A DNA stretch of 64,000 bases from Pelosinus baikalensis (GCF_020819555.1 NZ_JAJHJB010000002.1:186001-250000), one strand, 5' to 3'. Shown: positions 8,305 through 17,772, counted from the first letter of the stretch. Numbers and translations: made by a program. Notes: generated by a model from the letters alone, not told the origin.

Positions 8305-9714
8305 TTATTCCCCTTTCATTGTCCGTGCCTTTTCCACCACTTCATCAATGGAACCAACCATATAGAAGGCGCTTTCCGGCAAAGCATCGTATTTGCCGCT
8401 TAAAATTTCTTTAAAGCCTCGAATGGTTTCTTTTAATGGCACGTATTTACCTGGCGTACCCGTGAAAGCTTCTGCCACAAAGAAAGGCTGACTTAAGAAA
8501 CGTTGTATTTTACGTGCTCTGGATACGGTAAGTTTGTCTTCATCCGATAATTCTTCCATACCCAAGATGGCGATAATATCCTGTAATTCTTTATAGCGCT
8601 GCAGCACTTCCTGCACACCCCGAGCCACATGATAATGCTCTTCCCCAATAATGTTAGGATCAACAATTCGGGATGTGGAATCTAAGGGATCCACTGCAGG
8701 ATAAATACCAAGCTCCGAAATTTGTCTGGATAGTACAGTCGTAGCATCCAGATGGGCAAAAGTTGCCGCAGGAGCTGGATCTGTCAAGTCATCTGCAGGT
8801 ACATATACGGCTTGTACGGAAGTAATCGAACCTTTTTTCGTGGAGGTAATACGTTCTTGTAATGCCCCTACATCTGTCGCCAATGTTGGCTGATAGCCTA
8901 CTGCTGACGGCATACGTCCTAACAATGCAGAAACTTCTGAACCGGCTTGAATAAAGCGGAAAATATTATCCACGAAGAACAATACATCCTGACCACCTAC
9001 ATCACGAAAATATTCTGCCATAGTAAGACCTGTTAAAGCAACCCGCATTCTGGCTCCTGGCGGTTCATTCATCTGTCCATATACCAATGCGGTTTTTTCA
9101 ATAACACCAGACTCTTGCATTTCTACCCAAAGATCATTCCCTTCACGGGTACGTTCACCTACGCCCGCAAATACAGAGTACCCGCCATGTTCCGTGGCAA
9201 TGTTGCGAATAAGCTCCATGATCAGTACGGTCTTTCCTACACCCGCGCCACCAAACAAGCCAATTTTACCACCCCGGGAATAAGGAGCGATCAAGTCTAC
9301 GACTTTAATACCCGTTTCCAGAATTTGTGTTGATGTCTCTTGCTCTTCGAAACTTGGTGCTGGACGATGAATGGGCCAATGATCTTCCGCTTCTACCGGG
9401 GCTTCATTATTGTCTACTGTATTACCTAGTACATTAAATACCCGGCCCAGCGTACTTTTACCCACAGGAATTTTAATTGGGGCGCCAGTATCTATCGCTT
9501 GCATACCGCGAGTCAAACCATCTGTAGAAGACATAGCAACGCAGCGAACAAGATTGTCTCCAAGATGCTGCATAACCTCTACCGTTAGGCTGACTTCTAC
9601 GTCTGTAGACGTATCTGCGATTTTAACAGAGTTATAGATGGCAGGTAGCTGCTCCGGAGGGAATTCAATATCAACAACAGGTCCAATAACCTGTATCACT
9701 TTACCTGTACTCAA
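8305..9714 (-). CDS. atpD: ATP synthase F1 beta subunit
   Basis: The 469-residue catalytic subunit starts at a TTG behind GGAGGGGG. It has the Walker A motif GGAGVGKT at about residue 153, the catalytic Glu in GVGERTREGNDL, the Walker B strand (DVLFFVDNIFRF) and the DELSEED-like segment written here as MEELSDEDKLTV. It forms the three catalytic sites of F1 and makes ATP from ADP and phosphate. Full length and intact. Confidence 0.97.
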   Translation of the reverse strand: MSTGKVIQVIGPVVDIEFPPEQLPAIYNSVKIADTSTDVEVSLTVEVMQHLGDNLVRCVAMSSTDGLTRGMQAIDTGAPIKIPVGKSTLGRVFNVLGNTVDNNEAPVEAEDHWPIHRPAPSFEEQETSTQILETGIKVVDLIAPYSRGGKIGLFGGAGVGKTVLIMELIRNIATEHGGYSVFAGVGERTREGNDLWVEMQESGVIEKTALVYGQMNEPPGARMRVALTGLTMAEYFRDVGGQDVLFFVDNIFRFIQAGSEVSALLGRMPSAVGYQPTLATDVGALQERITSTKKGSITSVQAVYVPADDLTDPAPAATFAHLDATTVLSRQISELGIYPAVDPLDSTSRIVDPNIIGEEHYHVARGVQEVLQRYKELQDIIAILGMEELSDEDKLTVSRARKIQRFLSQPFFVAEAFTGTPGKYVPLKETIRGFKEILSGKYDALPESAFYMVGSIDEVVEKARTMKGE

Positions 9715-9736
9715 AGGGTTCCCCCTCCTTTTCTTT

Positions 9737-10591
9737 TTACTTCAACGCTTCGGCGCCGCCCACGATCTCGGAAATTTCCCGAGTAATGGTAGCCTGACGA
9801 ATCTTATTATAATTTAAAATCAATTTTGCAATTAATTCTTCTGCATTATCAGTGGCAGAACCCATGGCTGTCATGCGAGCTCCCAGCTCACTAGCGGATG
9901 CCTGAAGCAATGCCCCATAAATCGTCGTTTCTAAATATTGAGGAACTAAGTGATTCAGAACTTCTTCCGCTGAAGGCTCAAAAATGTAGTCTGAAGGATT
10001 GGCATCCGCATCCGATGCCGCCACATCTTCAATGGGCAAAAGCTTTACACTGGTAGCCTTTTGGGTAATCGCAGAATGAAATACGGTGTAGACCAAATGG
10101 ATCTCATCATATCTGCCGCTTTTAAACCCTTCCCCTACAGATCTGGCGATGTTGATCGCATGCTGCAGGGTAGGTTTTTCCGAAAAGCCGGTAAATTCTT
10201 CATCGATGCGATAGCCGCGTCGTTTAAAATAATCTCTGGCCTTACGCCCAACGGTAATCACACTGCTGTTTGCCTTACCTGCAATACGGGGCAACACTTC
10301 TTTGATCACATTAGAAGAATAGGCACCTGCTAATCCCTTATCAGCGCTTAGCACTAAGTAAGCAATGTTTTTGACTTCTCTTACTTCCAGCAAAGGATGA
10401 GAAAGATCACTTGCATGACTAGCTACGCTTGCCAGCACTTCTCGTACTTTTTGTGTATAAGGAAGACTTGCAGCAGCTTTTTCTTGGGCCCTGCGCAACC
10501 TTGCGGCCGCCACCATTTTCATAGCCTTGGTAATTTGTTCAATATTTTTTACGCTTTTTATACGGCGGCGTATATCCTGTGCATTAGGCAT
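9737..10591 (-). CDS. atpG: ATP synthase F1 gamma subunit
   Basis: The 284-residue subunit has the N-terminal helix of the central rotor shaft (DIRRRIKSVKNIEQITKAMK) and the paired C-terminal helix (ATDNAEELIAKLILNYNKIR, then ITREISEIVGGAEAL). It rotates inside the alpha3beta3 ring. Gene order A-G-D-C is canonical. The start follows a GAGGTG site and overlaps nothing. Confidence 0.97.
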   Translation of the reverse strand: MPNAQDIRRRIKSVKNIEQITKAMKMVAAARLRRAQEKAAASLPYTQKVREVLASVASHASDLSHPLLEVREVKNIAYLVLSADKGLAGAYSSNVIKEVLPRIAGKANSSVITVGRKARDYFKRRGYRIDEEFTGFSEKPTLQHAINIARSVGEGFKSGRYDEIHLVYTVFHSAITQKATSVKLLPIEDVAASDADANPSDYIFEPSAEEVLNHLVPQYLETTIYGALLQASASELGARMTAMGSATDNAEELIAKLILNYNKIRQATITREISEIVGGAEALK

Positions 10592-10596
10592 TTACA

Positions 10597-12123
10597 TCAC
10601 CTCGCCGTTTTATCATCAGTAAGAAATGTTTCTTTAAACTCTTTAATCGCTTCTTTTAGCGCATTTTCCGTATCGGTAGACAGAACTTTTGATTCCCTGA
10701 TGGTTTCTCCAATAGCAGGATGGTTAGATCGTAAGAACTTGATAAAATCACGCTCAAACTTAGCCACATCCGCCACAGGAACATCATCGATATAGCCATT
10801 AATGGCCGTATAAATAATCATGACTTGTTCTTCCACCACTATCGGAGAGTATTGAGGCTGTTTTAATACTTCAATGGTACGTTGTCCTCTATCTAAAGAA
10901 GCTTTGGTGTCTTTATCAAGATCAGAACCAAACTGAGCAAAGGCTGCCAATTCCCGATATTGTGCCAAATCAAGACGCAAACGTCCTGCGACTTGTTTCA
11001 TAGCTTTAATTTGAGCAGAACCCCCTACCCGGGATACTGACAAGCCAGCATTAATCGCCGGTCTGACACCCGCGTAGAACATTTCACTTTCCAGGAAGAT
11101 CTGACCATCCGTAATGGAAATTACATTGGTGGGGATGTATGCGGATACGTCGCCTGCCAATGTCTCAATGATTGGCAATGCGGTAATGGAACCACCGCCT
11201 AATTCATCAGATAGCTTAGCTGCCCGCTCCAACAAGCGAGAATGCAAGTAGAAAACATCACCCGGATACGCTTCACGTCCTGGAGGACGACGCAGTAATA
11301 ATGACATGGCACGATAGGCTACCGCATGCTTGGATAAGTCATCATATACGCAAAGTACATGACCACCTTTGTACATAAAGTACTCACCGATGGCGACACC
11401 AGCATAAGGGGCTATGTACTGCAATGGCGCACTGTCGGATGCCGAGGCAACAACAACAATGGAGTAAGCCATAGCGCCGCTTTCTTCTAGGGTATGCACT
11501 ACACGAGCTACCGTAGATGCTTTTTGCCCAATTGCCACATAGATGCAAATTACATCCTGCCCTTTTTGGTTCAGAATTGTGTCAACGGCAATGGCTGTTT
11601 TCCCGGTACCACGGTCTCCAATAATCAGCTCACGCTGTCCGCGACCAATGGGAACCATCGAGTCAATAGCCTTGATACCGGTTTGCAGGGGCTGCTTAAC
11701 GGATTGACGAGCTGCAATACCTGGAGCCAAAAATTCAACGGGGCGAAACTCCGTTGTCTGTATGGGACCTTTTCCATCAATGGGCTGACCGAGTGCATTG
11801 ACGACTCGTCCAACCATTGCTTCGCCAACAGGAACCTGCATGATACGACCTGTACGACGTACAGTATCGCCTTCTTTAATTAAGGTTTCTCCCCCTAGTA
11901 AAACCGCACCTACATTGTCTTCTTCAAGATTCAGTACCATGCCATATACTTCATGAGGAAACTCTAATAATTCACCTGCCATCGCTTTGGCGAGACCATG
12001 AATACGAGCAATACCATCTCCAACCTCAATAACAGTACCAATATCATCGACATTAAGGTCTACTTTATAATTTTCAATCTGCTGCTTAATAATCGCAGTT
12101 ATTTCTTCTGGCCTGATTTTCAT
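10597..12123 (-). CDS. atpA: ATP synthase F1 alpha subunit
   Basis: The 508-residue protein has the N-terminal beta-barrel, the Walker A motif GDRGTGKT near residue 169, the strand VLCVYDDLSKHAVAYR, and the arginine-finger region (NVISITDGQIFLESEMFYAG, then RPAINAGLSVSRVGG). It supplies the non-catalytic nucleotide sites and the arginine finger to beta. It starts 2 bp after the atpH stop, which suggests translational coupling. Confidence 0.97.
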   Translation of the reverse strand: MKIRPEEITAIIKQQIENYKVDLNVDDIGTVIEVGDGIARIHGLAKAMAGELLEFPHEVYGMVLNLEEDNVGAVLLGGETLIKEGDTVRRTGRIMQVPVGEAMVGRVVNALGQPIDGKGPIQTTEFRPVEFLAPGIAARQSVKQPLQTGIKAIDSMVPIGRGQRELIIGDRGTGKTAIAVDTILNQKGQDVICIYVAIGQKASTVARVVHTLEESGAMAYSIVVVASASDSAPLQYIAPYAGVAIGEYFMYKGGHVLCVYDDLSKHAVAYRAMSLLLRRPPGREAYPGDVFYLHSRLLERAAKLSDELGGGSITALPIIETLAGDVSAYIPTNVISITDGQIFLESEMFYAGVRPAINAGLSVSRVGGSAQIKAMKQVAGRLRLDLAQYRELAAFAQFGSDLDKDTKASLDRGQRTIEVLKQPQYSPIVVEEQVMIIYTAINGYIDDVPVADVAKFERDFIKFLRSNHPAIGETIRESKVLSTDTENALKEAIKEFKETFLTDDKTAR

Positions 12124-12125
12124 AT

Positions 12126-12692
12126 TTAGTCTGTCACCTCAATCCCCGTCACTTCATTATTTAAAAGCGCTTTTTTCAATGTCGCTAATTGACGAACCAC
12201 ACTGCCATCGATGAGCTTATCGCCAATCTTGACAATGATTCCTCCAATAATCCCTTGATTAATTTGTGTTTTCAATACGATTGTTTTGCCCGTTACCAAA
12301 CTTAATTTATTTACAAGTGCTGTATGCTGGCCTTCATCTAGAGGTAAGGCTGTAGTTACTTCAGCCTCCACAATATTGCGAGCCTGATTTGCCAGTTTTA
12401 CATATTCATAAATAATTGCTGGTAAAATGCTTTCCCGTCGTTTGTCCACCAGTAACAATAAAAAGTTAAGGACAAAATCATGAATGTCTTGTCCAAAAAC
12501 TTTATGAATGGTTTCTTTTTTCACTTGGGCCAGTACCTGGGGATGATACATCAATGTCGATAGGTCGTCATAAGAGGCAATTGTACTTTCTACAAAATGC
12601 AGCTCTTGTTCCGTTATATCCAGCATATCTTTTTCAGCGGCCAATTCATAAAGGGCCTGAGCATATTTTACGGCTAACTGATTGGCTAGCAT
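12126..12692 (-). CDS. atpH: ATP synthase F1 delta subunit
   Basis: The 188-residue protein matches the delta/OSCP family: an N-terminal helical domain starting AVKYAQALYELAAEK and a C-terminal region with GIIGGIIVKIGDKLIDGSV. It joins the peripheral stalk to the top of F1. Its start overlaps the end of atpF by 7 bp. Confidence 0.95.
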   Translation of the reverse strand: MLANQLAVKYAQALYELAAEKDMLDITEQELHFVESTIASYDDLSTLMYHPQVLAQVKKETIHKVFGQDIHDFVLNFLLLLVDKRRESILPAIIYEYVKLANQARNIVEAEVTTALPLDEGQHTALVNKLSLVTGKTIVLKTQINQGIIGGIIVKIGDKLIDGSVVRQLATLKKALLNNEVTGIEVTD

Positions 12693-13189
12693 GGCAGACC
12701 ACCTATTTTCTGTTCATCGAGTTTTTCAATAAAATCAGACACAATGCTAGCGTTTAATTCGGTATCCATTTTTTCTTTTACAATTTTAGTTGCAGCTGCC
12801 ATAGACATAGCTACCACTTCACTGCGAAGCTGTGCTAGAGCTAACTCACGTTCTCGCATCACTTCTTCTTGGGCTTTTTGCAAGATATGAGCGCTTTCTG
12901 CTCGTGCAGATTTTAAAATTTCTTCTTTATTTTCTTCTGCCAATTTCTCAGCGGTTTCCACAATTGCTTGTGCTTTAGCTCGCGCTTCTACCAAATGCTG
13001 CTTATATTCTAGTTTTAGTTGTTCAGCTTCTCGTCTGTCACGTTCTGCGGTATCAATCGCATCCGCAATTTTTTGTTGACGATCTGCCAAGCCTTGCATT
13101 AACGGTTTATAGGCAAATTTAGCAAGGATGACAACTAAAAGCAGGAAATTCACAATTTGCGCTAGTAGCGTCCCATTCAATTCAACCAA
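12686..13189 (-). CDS. atpF: ATP synthase Fo subunit b
   Basis: One N-terminal transmembrane helix (about 6-25) is followed by a long charged coiled coil (ADRQQKIADAIDTAERDRRE and onward), the form of the peripheral stalk b subunit. The start is taken as a TTG at 13189 (product starts MVELNGTLLAQ, 167 residues) because an AGGAGGTG ribosome site lies 6 nt upstream; the GTG inside that site at 13198 is in frame but is unlikely to be the start. Confidence 0.93.
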   Translation of the reverse strand: MVELNGTLLAQIVNFLLLVVILAKFAYKPLMQGLADRQQKIADAIDTAERDRREAEQLKLEYKQHLVEARAKAQAIVETAEKLAEENKEEILKSARAESAHILQKAQEEVMRERELALAQLRSEVVAMSMAAATKIVKEKMDTELNASIVSDFIEKLDEQKIGGLPC

Positions 13190-13268
13190 TGAAAGCACCT
13201 CCTCTTTGATCGGTATAAAGGAGACACTGGCAAGAACTTTTCAAGCCAGCAACCTTATATAAAAAACC

Positions 13269-13520
13269 TTATTTTATAAACGGATTCGCAAATACCAATA
13301 CAATGGCAATTACAGCAGCAATAATTGGAATCGATTCGATCAAACCTACTGAAATCAACATATTAACCAAAATTGTACCTTTGGCTTCTGGCTGCCTAGC
13401 CATCCCCTCAATCGCCTTTGCCGTTACAGCACCATCACCAATACCAGCACCAATTGCAGCCAAACCAATGGCAAATCCTGCCCCTAAAACGGAAGCAGCC
13501 ACGATAATTGCATGTTCCAC
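13269..13520 (-). CDS. atpE: ATP synthase Fo subunit c (rotor ring)
   Basis: The 83-residue hairpin protein starts at a GTG behind AAGGAGG. Two membrane helices flank the polar loop ARQPEAKG (residues 41-48). The ion-binding Glu is E62, followed by S63. The position corresponding to Gln32 of Na+-type c subunits is Asp29 (33 residues before the Glu in both). Ser after the Glu occurs in Na+ rings, but Asp or Asn at position 29 occurs in H+ rings, so the coupling ion cannot be settled from the sequence; H+ seems more likely. Confidence 0.96.
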   Translation of the reverse strand: MEHAIIVAASVLGAGFAIGLAAIGAGIGDGAVTAKAIEGMARQPEAKGTILVNMLISVGLIESIPIIAAVIAIVLVFANPFIK

Positions 13521-13591
13521 AATAAATTCCTCCTTAAATATCTTTTTAATTTATTTGATTATCATCTGTATTCACAATCTTTACGCCTTAC

Positions 13592-14263
13592 CTAATGACC
13601 GTCTTGCATTGAGTTTGAAAGATAGGATATTGACAACATGGTAAAGATAAATGCTTGTACAATACCAACAAACACACTAAAAGCCAGCCATAACGTAGGT
13701 ACAAAATAAGGTACCAGCATGCCTAATACCAGTAATAGAATTTCTCCAGCCAAAATATTACCGAATAAACGAAATGATAATGTAATTGGCTTGGCAACCT
13801 CTTCAATAATATTAATCACTACAAAAGGTATATAGGGCTCAAAAAAATGTTTGATATACCTTGTAAACCCTTTGTTTTTGATTCCTAGAACATGAACGAT
13901 TGCAACAATCATTAATGCTAATCCTAGTGTCGTATTAATATCATTGGTTGGCGATGTAAAACCCGGTACTAGTCCGAGTTCATTACCTACTACTAAGAAT
14001 AAAAATAGTGTGATAATGAGCGGAGCTAGTTTTTGACCTTTTGGTCCCATGTTTGTCTCCACTTGTTCCAGTAAATAAACGACAGCCATTTCTAAGAAAT
14101 TCTGCCAGCCTCGCGGCCGAAGTTCAATTCTCCTGGTTGCGGCTATCGCCAGTACAATGACAATTGCCATCGTAATCCAAGTCATGATTAGCGTATCCAT
14201 ATTAAAGGTCAAACCTGCAAAATGGGCTAAGGGATGACTTCCAATTTCATGACCGTGTTCCAT
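13592..14263 (-). CDS. atpB: ATP synthase Fo subunit a
   Basis: The 223-residue membrane protein has five to six hydrophobic segments and the key helix with the essential Arg (ITLSFRLFGNILAGE). Subunit a supplies the two half-channels next to the c ring. Strong ribosome site AGGAGGGAGG. The gene lies between atpI and atpE as usual. Confidence 0.96.
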   Translation of the reverse strand: MEHGHEIGSHPLAHFAGLTFNMDTLIMTWITMAIVIVLAIAATRRIELRPRGWQNFLEMAVVYLLEQVETNMGPKGQKLAPLIITLFLFLVVGNELGLVPGFTSPTNDINTTLGLALMIVAIVHVLGIKNKGFTRYIKHFFEPYIPFVVINIIEEVAKPITLSFRLFGNILAGEILLLVLGMLVPYFVPTLWLAFSVFVGIVQAFIFTMLSISYLSNSMQDGH

Positions 14264-14321
14264 ATCCTCCCTCCTTTCTTGTTAGTACAATATGCTAAAA
14301 CGCTAAATTGCGTCTATGCAA

Positions 14322-14705
14322 CTATGATTTTACGAAAAACCTTTTTGTTACAAGCACTACAGCTTGTAAGAACAAAACAATCTGCAGACTAAATAAGCCA
14401 AATACTGCTGACCAAAAATCAATTCCTGGCAGTTTTATTGACAATAACAGCATCGCAACAATAAAACTCAACCGTATGAGCCAACCTATTTTTGTATATA
14501 GTAACGCCTGATTTACAGGCATTTCAGCACTTTTCTTTATACGATACCCCATTAATAAAAAATAAATCGCACTAGTGAAAATTCCAATAATGAGTCCGGC
14601 TATTTTTTCAGAATGTCCTGTAAAATAAGCCGCAGCACAGATCAAACTACCCCATACTAACATTTGCATGATTGTCTTTTTAATTTCTACAACATATTCC
14701 TGCAT
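14322..14705 (-). CDS. atpI: ATP synthase protein I
   Basis: The 127-residue protein has four predicted membrane helices and no catalytic motif. It matches the AtpI family by size and place just before atpB. AtpI helps c-ring assembly or divalent-ion handling in some bacteria; its exact role here is not known. The ribosome site is weak, which fits its usual low expression relative to atpB and atpE. Confidence 0.8.
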   Translation of the reverse strand: MQEYVVEIKKTIMQMLVWGSLICAAAYFTGHSEKIAGLIIGIFTSAIYFLLMGYRIKKSAEMPVNQALLYTKIGWLIRLSFIVAMLLLSIKLPGIDFWSAVFGLFSLQIVLFLQAVVLVTKRFFVKS

Positions 14706-14733
14706 ATCGATCCAGAAAGTAATGAATTACTCT

Positions 14734-14946
14734 CTATTTTCCTCCCACCACTTTCTTATATATGGACCACATTCCCGCTATCATACCGAGCACAATGCCC
14801 CACACAGTTCCCCAAGGAGCAATAGAAAAATACCCATCTACAAACCTGCCTAACAATATGCCTGCTGCTACAGAGGATACAAAATAAAAACCAATGGATG
14901 CCGCTGTATTAAATGCACTTAACAATGTGTTCTTATCTTTTCGCAT
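14734..14946 (-). CDS. atpZ: AtpZ/AtpI family Fo assembly protein
   Basis: The 70-residue protein has two membrane helices (about 12-32 and 44-63) and the family pattern FVSSVAAGILLGRFVDGYF, then GTVWGIVLGMIAGMWSIYK. It opens the atp operon behind a GAGGTAG site. AtpZ and AtpI together have been linked to ion transport for the ATP synthase in alkaliphiles; the role here is inferred. Confidence 0.8.
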   Translation of the reverse strand: MRKDKNTLLSAFNTAASIGFYFVSSVAAGILLGRFVDGYFSIAPWGTVWGIVLGMIAGMWSIYKKVVGGK

Positions 14947-15315
14947 GGCATCTACCTCTATATAATCTTTTCATTCATAATTGTTAGTATTGCTCGAATT
15001 GACCTGCAACTATAAGTTTTACGATTGGGAAACCAGTATTAAAAAATCATCAAAAACATCCTTACATGATAAAATGATTCGAGTCATTTTTTCTAATAGT
15101 TTAATTTTCGACAGCCACCAGGAAACTCCTGCCATTATCTATGTATACAATGGCATTTTCTTGCCCTTTTTTTTGTCTTTTTTACACAAGCATATTCCAA
15201 TCTAATGTAATAAATAAACAGCTCTAAGATTCCCTTCTTTTTAGTGGGAGCCTCAGAGCCACAAATCCGGCAAATAGGCGTTCCTAGAACTCAAAAAGAG
15301 TAGTCTTCACCTGTA
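14947..15315 (-). promoter_or_regulatory. Intergenic region between wecB and atpZ with several hairpins
   Basis: No gene is seen in these 369 bp. On the minus strand it contains an inverted repeat at 15221-15259 (14-bp stem counting G-U pairs), TGCCATT/AATGGCA at 15132-15157, and a small CAGGA/TCCTG hairpin beside it. The atp promoter must lie here or upstream, but I cannot place it with confidence. The 15221 hairpin could be the wecB terminator or part of an atp leader. Confidence 0.4.
15221..15260 (-). terminator. Long hairpin after wecB, possible terminator or atp leader element
   Basis: On the minus strand GCTCTGAGGCTCCC can pair with GGGAATCTTAGAGC over the full 14 bp; all departures from perfect pairing are G-U wobbles, so it pairs as minus-strand RNA. 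The downstream T content is modest (TGTTTATTTATT), so termination would be weak. Confidence 0.45.
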
Positions 15316-16497
15316 TCAATCTTTTTTTATCCTAAGATCGCAAGAATCACCAAACTGACTTGGTTTTTCTTGGAAAAAGCCATATTTCCATAAAATCGTT
15401 TCTACAATTCGTCTGGAAGCTTGTCCATCGCCATAAGGATTGCAAGCATTTGCCATACGATCATATTCCCCCGAATCAGCTAGTAATAATCGTGTCTCTT
15501 GATACACTCTATCTTTATTCGTACCAATCAACTTTACAGTTCCGGCTTCAATCGCTTCTGGGCGTTCTGTATTATCCCGCAATACCAACACAGGTTTTCC
15601 TAAGGCAGGAGCTTCTTCCTGCACACCGCCGGAATCAGTGAGAACAAGGTATGAACGAGCCAATAAGTTGGCGAATGGCTGATACTCTAGAGGATCAATT
15701 AATTTCACCCTTTCAATACCGCCTAATTCGCTATTGACAACATCCCGTACAAGAGGATTTTTATGGACTGGAAAAACAACTTCCACATCTTCAAACTCTG
15801 TCACAATATCTCGTAAGGCTTGGTATACATGCCTCATGGGCTCCCCTAAATTTTCACGTCGATGAGTCGTTACTAAAATAACCCGTTTTTTTGTATAATC
15901 GATATTCGCCAAGACTTCCTCGGCAAATCGATAGTTTTTGTCCACAGTCGTCAGCAGCGCATCAATTACAGTATTACCCGTAACAAAAGTAGCATCGGCT
16001 GTTATTGCTTCTCTTATTAAATTTTCTTTTGCCGTTTTTGTTGGAGCAAAATGGATATCGGTCAAGGAACCTGTTAATTTACGATTCATTTCCTCAGGGA
16101 ATGGTGAATATTTATTATGAGTCCTAAGACCAGCCTCTACATGACCAACAGCTGTTTGGTGGTAAAATGCAGCCAATGCTCCCGCAAAAGTAGTGGTTGT
16201 ATCTCCATGCACCAAAACAATGTCAGGCTTTTCCTTACTTAGCACTTCATTTAGCCCATACATAGCCCTGGAAGTGATATCAAATAAGGTTTGTCCTTGA
16301 GACATAATATCCAGATCATAGTCTGGCACAATGTGAAATAATTGTAGTACTTGGTCTAACATCTCTCTATGTTGGGCAGTAACTGCTACAATCGGTATAA
16401 TATGTTCTGAATGCTTGTTGAGTTCTAAAATAACCGGAGCCATTTTAATTGCTTCTGGCCTTGTCCCAAATACGGTCATTACTTTAATACGTGACAT
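15316..16497 (-). CDS. wecB: UDP-N-acetylglucosamine 2-epimerase (non-hydrolysing)
   Basis: The enzyme interconverts UDP-GlcNAc and UDP-ManNAc for cell-surface glycans. Visible family motifs are FGTRPEAIKMAPVI near the N-terminus, VHGDTTTTFAGALAAFY, VGHVEAGLRTHNKYSPFPEE and TDSGGVQEEAPALGKPVLVLR. The start at 16497 (second Met) is chosen because GGGGGAG lies 7 nt before it. The 393-residue length is normal. It lies downstream of wecA/tagO and upstream of the atp operon, so the lipid-linked glycan starter and its ManNAc donor are made from neighbouring genes (mnaA is the Bacillus name). Confidence 0.93.
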   Translation of the reverse strand: MSRIKVMTVFGTRPEAIKMAPVILELNKHSEHIIPIVAVTAQHREMLDQVLQLFHIVPDYDLDIMSQGQTLFDITSRAMYGLNEVLSKEKPDIVLVHGDTTTTFAGALAAFYHQTAVGHVEAGLRTHNKYSPFPEEMNRKLTGSLTDIHFAPTKTAKENLIREAITADATFVTGNTVIDALLTTVDKNYRFAEEVLANIDYTKKRVILVTTHRRENLGEPMRHVYQALRDIVTEFEDVEVVFPVHKNPLVRDVVNSELGGIERVKLIDPLEYQPFANLLARSYLVLTDSGGVQEEAPALGKPVLVLRDNTERPEAIEAGTVKLIGTNKDRVYQETRLLLADSGEYDRMANACNPYGDGQASRRIVETILWKYGFFQEKPSQFGDSCDLRIKKD

Positions 16498-16607
16498 ATA
16501 CATACTCCCCCTTTAATCCACTTGAAAAATATTTTAAACGCAGATACAAAGAATAGAACATAAACAAAACATTTCTTCGAGTTTAAGCACTTTTAAATTA
16601 GATATAG

Positions 16608-16637
16608 AATAAAAATGAGCAGGCATAATGCCCGCCC
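16608..16637 (-). terminator. Rho-independent terminator after wecA/tagO
   Basis: GGGCGGGCA-TTA-TGCCTGCTC on the minus strand makes a 9-bp GC-rich stem with two G-U pairs and is followed by ATTTTTATTC. It stands between wecA and wecB, so wecB probably has its own promoter or depends on read-through. Confidence 0.85.
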
Positions 16638-16648
16638 AAAATGTATCC

Positions 16649-17677
16649 TCAGTGACTTTCAATTGACTTCGTTGCCTTTAGGACACCTATTTTTTTCGCA
16701 CCAACAAAGGCAATACCCAGCAAAACAACAATAATAAGCGCCCCAAAGGATTTATTCACCTCGGTTAAGGCAATGGCACTCAAACCTAAACAGCCGCTCA
16801 TAACATACATTAATAATACGGCTTGCTTTTGCGTAAGCCCCATCTCTAATAATCGATGATGCAAATGCCCTTTATCGGGTTTAAAAATAGGACGTCCACT
16901 CATGTAACGGCGAATAATTGCAAAAGCCGTATCCAAAATCGGCAAACCTAAAGCTACAATCGGTACAATCAAAGCAATGGTAGCCGCACTTTTCACAGTA
17001 CCGAGAATGGATATCGCAGCTAACATATATCCTAAAAACATACTTCCTGTATCACCCATAAATATTTTCGCTGGATTGAAATTATGCTGTAAAAAGCCCA
17101 ATGCACTCCCAGCTAACGCTGCTGTTAACACAGCCACAGTCCAGAAATTTTGCTGCAACGCCACTAACAGAATCGTAACTGACGCAATGGTAGATACTCC
17201 TGCCGCCAATCCGTCCAATCCATCAATCAAGTTAACTGTATTAGTTAAGCCAACCACCCACAAAATCGTCAGTGGTATTGCCAAGTACTCTACATAAATC
17301 ATTTCGCCAAAAGGATTGGTTAGCCACTCAATCTTAATGTCGAACATGACCAGAACAGCCGCTGCTATGATTTGACCTAACAGCTTCACCCTCGCTGGCA
17401 ATGGCTTTAAGTCATCAATAATACCTACGATTAGAATGACTGTACCGCCTACTAGCAGCCCCATAACCTCACGACTTACGTACATACTTGCTAACACAGC
17501 CAACACGAAGGCTGCATAAATAGCCAATCCACCCATCCGGGGAATGGGTTTAGTATGCACTTTTCGATCATCTGGAGCATCCAATGCTCCGACTTTTATC
17601 GCAAAATCTTTTACCCGCGGTGTTGCAAAGTAAGCAACCGCTAAAGCAATCGTAAACGCCACAATATATGTTTGCAT
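16649..17677 (-). CDS. wecA: Undecaprenyl-phosphate GlcNAc-1-phosphate transferase (WecA/TagO family)
   Basis: This integral membrane enzyme puts GlcNAc-1-phosphate on undecaprenyl phosphate to start surface polysaccharide synthesis. The ATG at 17677 (MQTYIVAF) follows GAGGTG; an upstream ATG at 17710 is not preceded by a ribosome site. The 342-residue protein has about ten membrane helices, the motifs DDRKVHTKPIPRMGG, GIIDDLKPLP, TNTVNLIDGLDGLAAG and FMGDTGSMFLGY, and the cytoplasmic His-rich loop DKGHLHHRL. The Asp residues are those that bind Mg2+ in this family. Confidence 0.93.
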   Translation of the reverse strand: MQTYIVAFTIALAVAYFATPRVKDFAIKVGALDAPDDRKVHTKPIPRMGGLAIYAAFVLAVLASMYVSREVMGLLVGGTVILIVGIIDDLKPLPARVKLLGQIIAAAVLVMFDIKIEWLTNPFGEMIYVEYLAIPLTILWVVGLTNTVNLIDGLDGLAAGVSTIASVTILLVALQQNFWTVAVLTAALAGSALGFLQHNFNPAKIFMGDTGSMFLGYMLAAISILGTVKSAATIALIVPIVALGLPILDTAFAIIRRYMSGRPIFKPDKGHLHHRLLEMGLTQKQAVLLMYVMSGCLGLSAIALTEVNKSFGALIIVVLLGIAFVGAKKIGVLKATKSIESH

Positions 17678-17772
17678 AATTAGCACCTCATTTCTACGCA
17701 ACAATCCCATTTTACATCACGCTAATACCCTTGTCAAACGGATTCTACTTTAGTGAAATTCATTTGCTTCAA

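Noticed and set aside
7805..8365. Plus-strand 186-codon frame over atpC
   Set aside because: Antisense shadow of a clear atpC gene; no ribosome site and no protein-like features.
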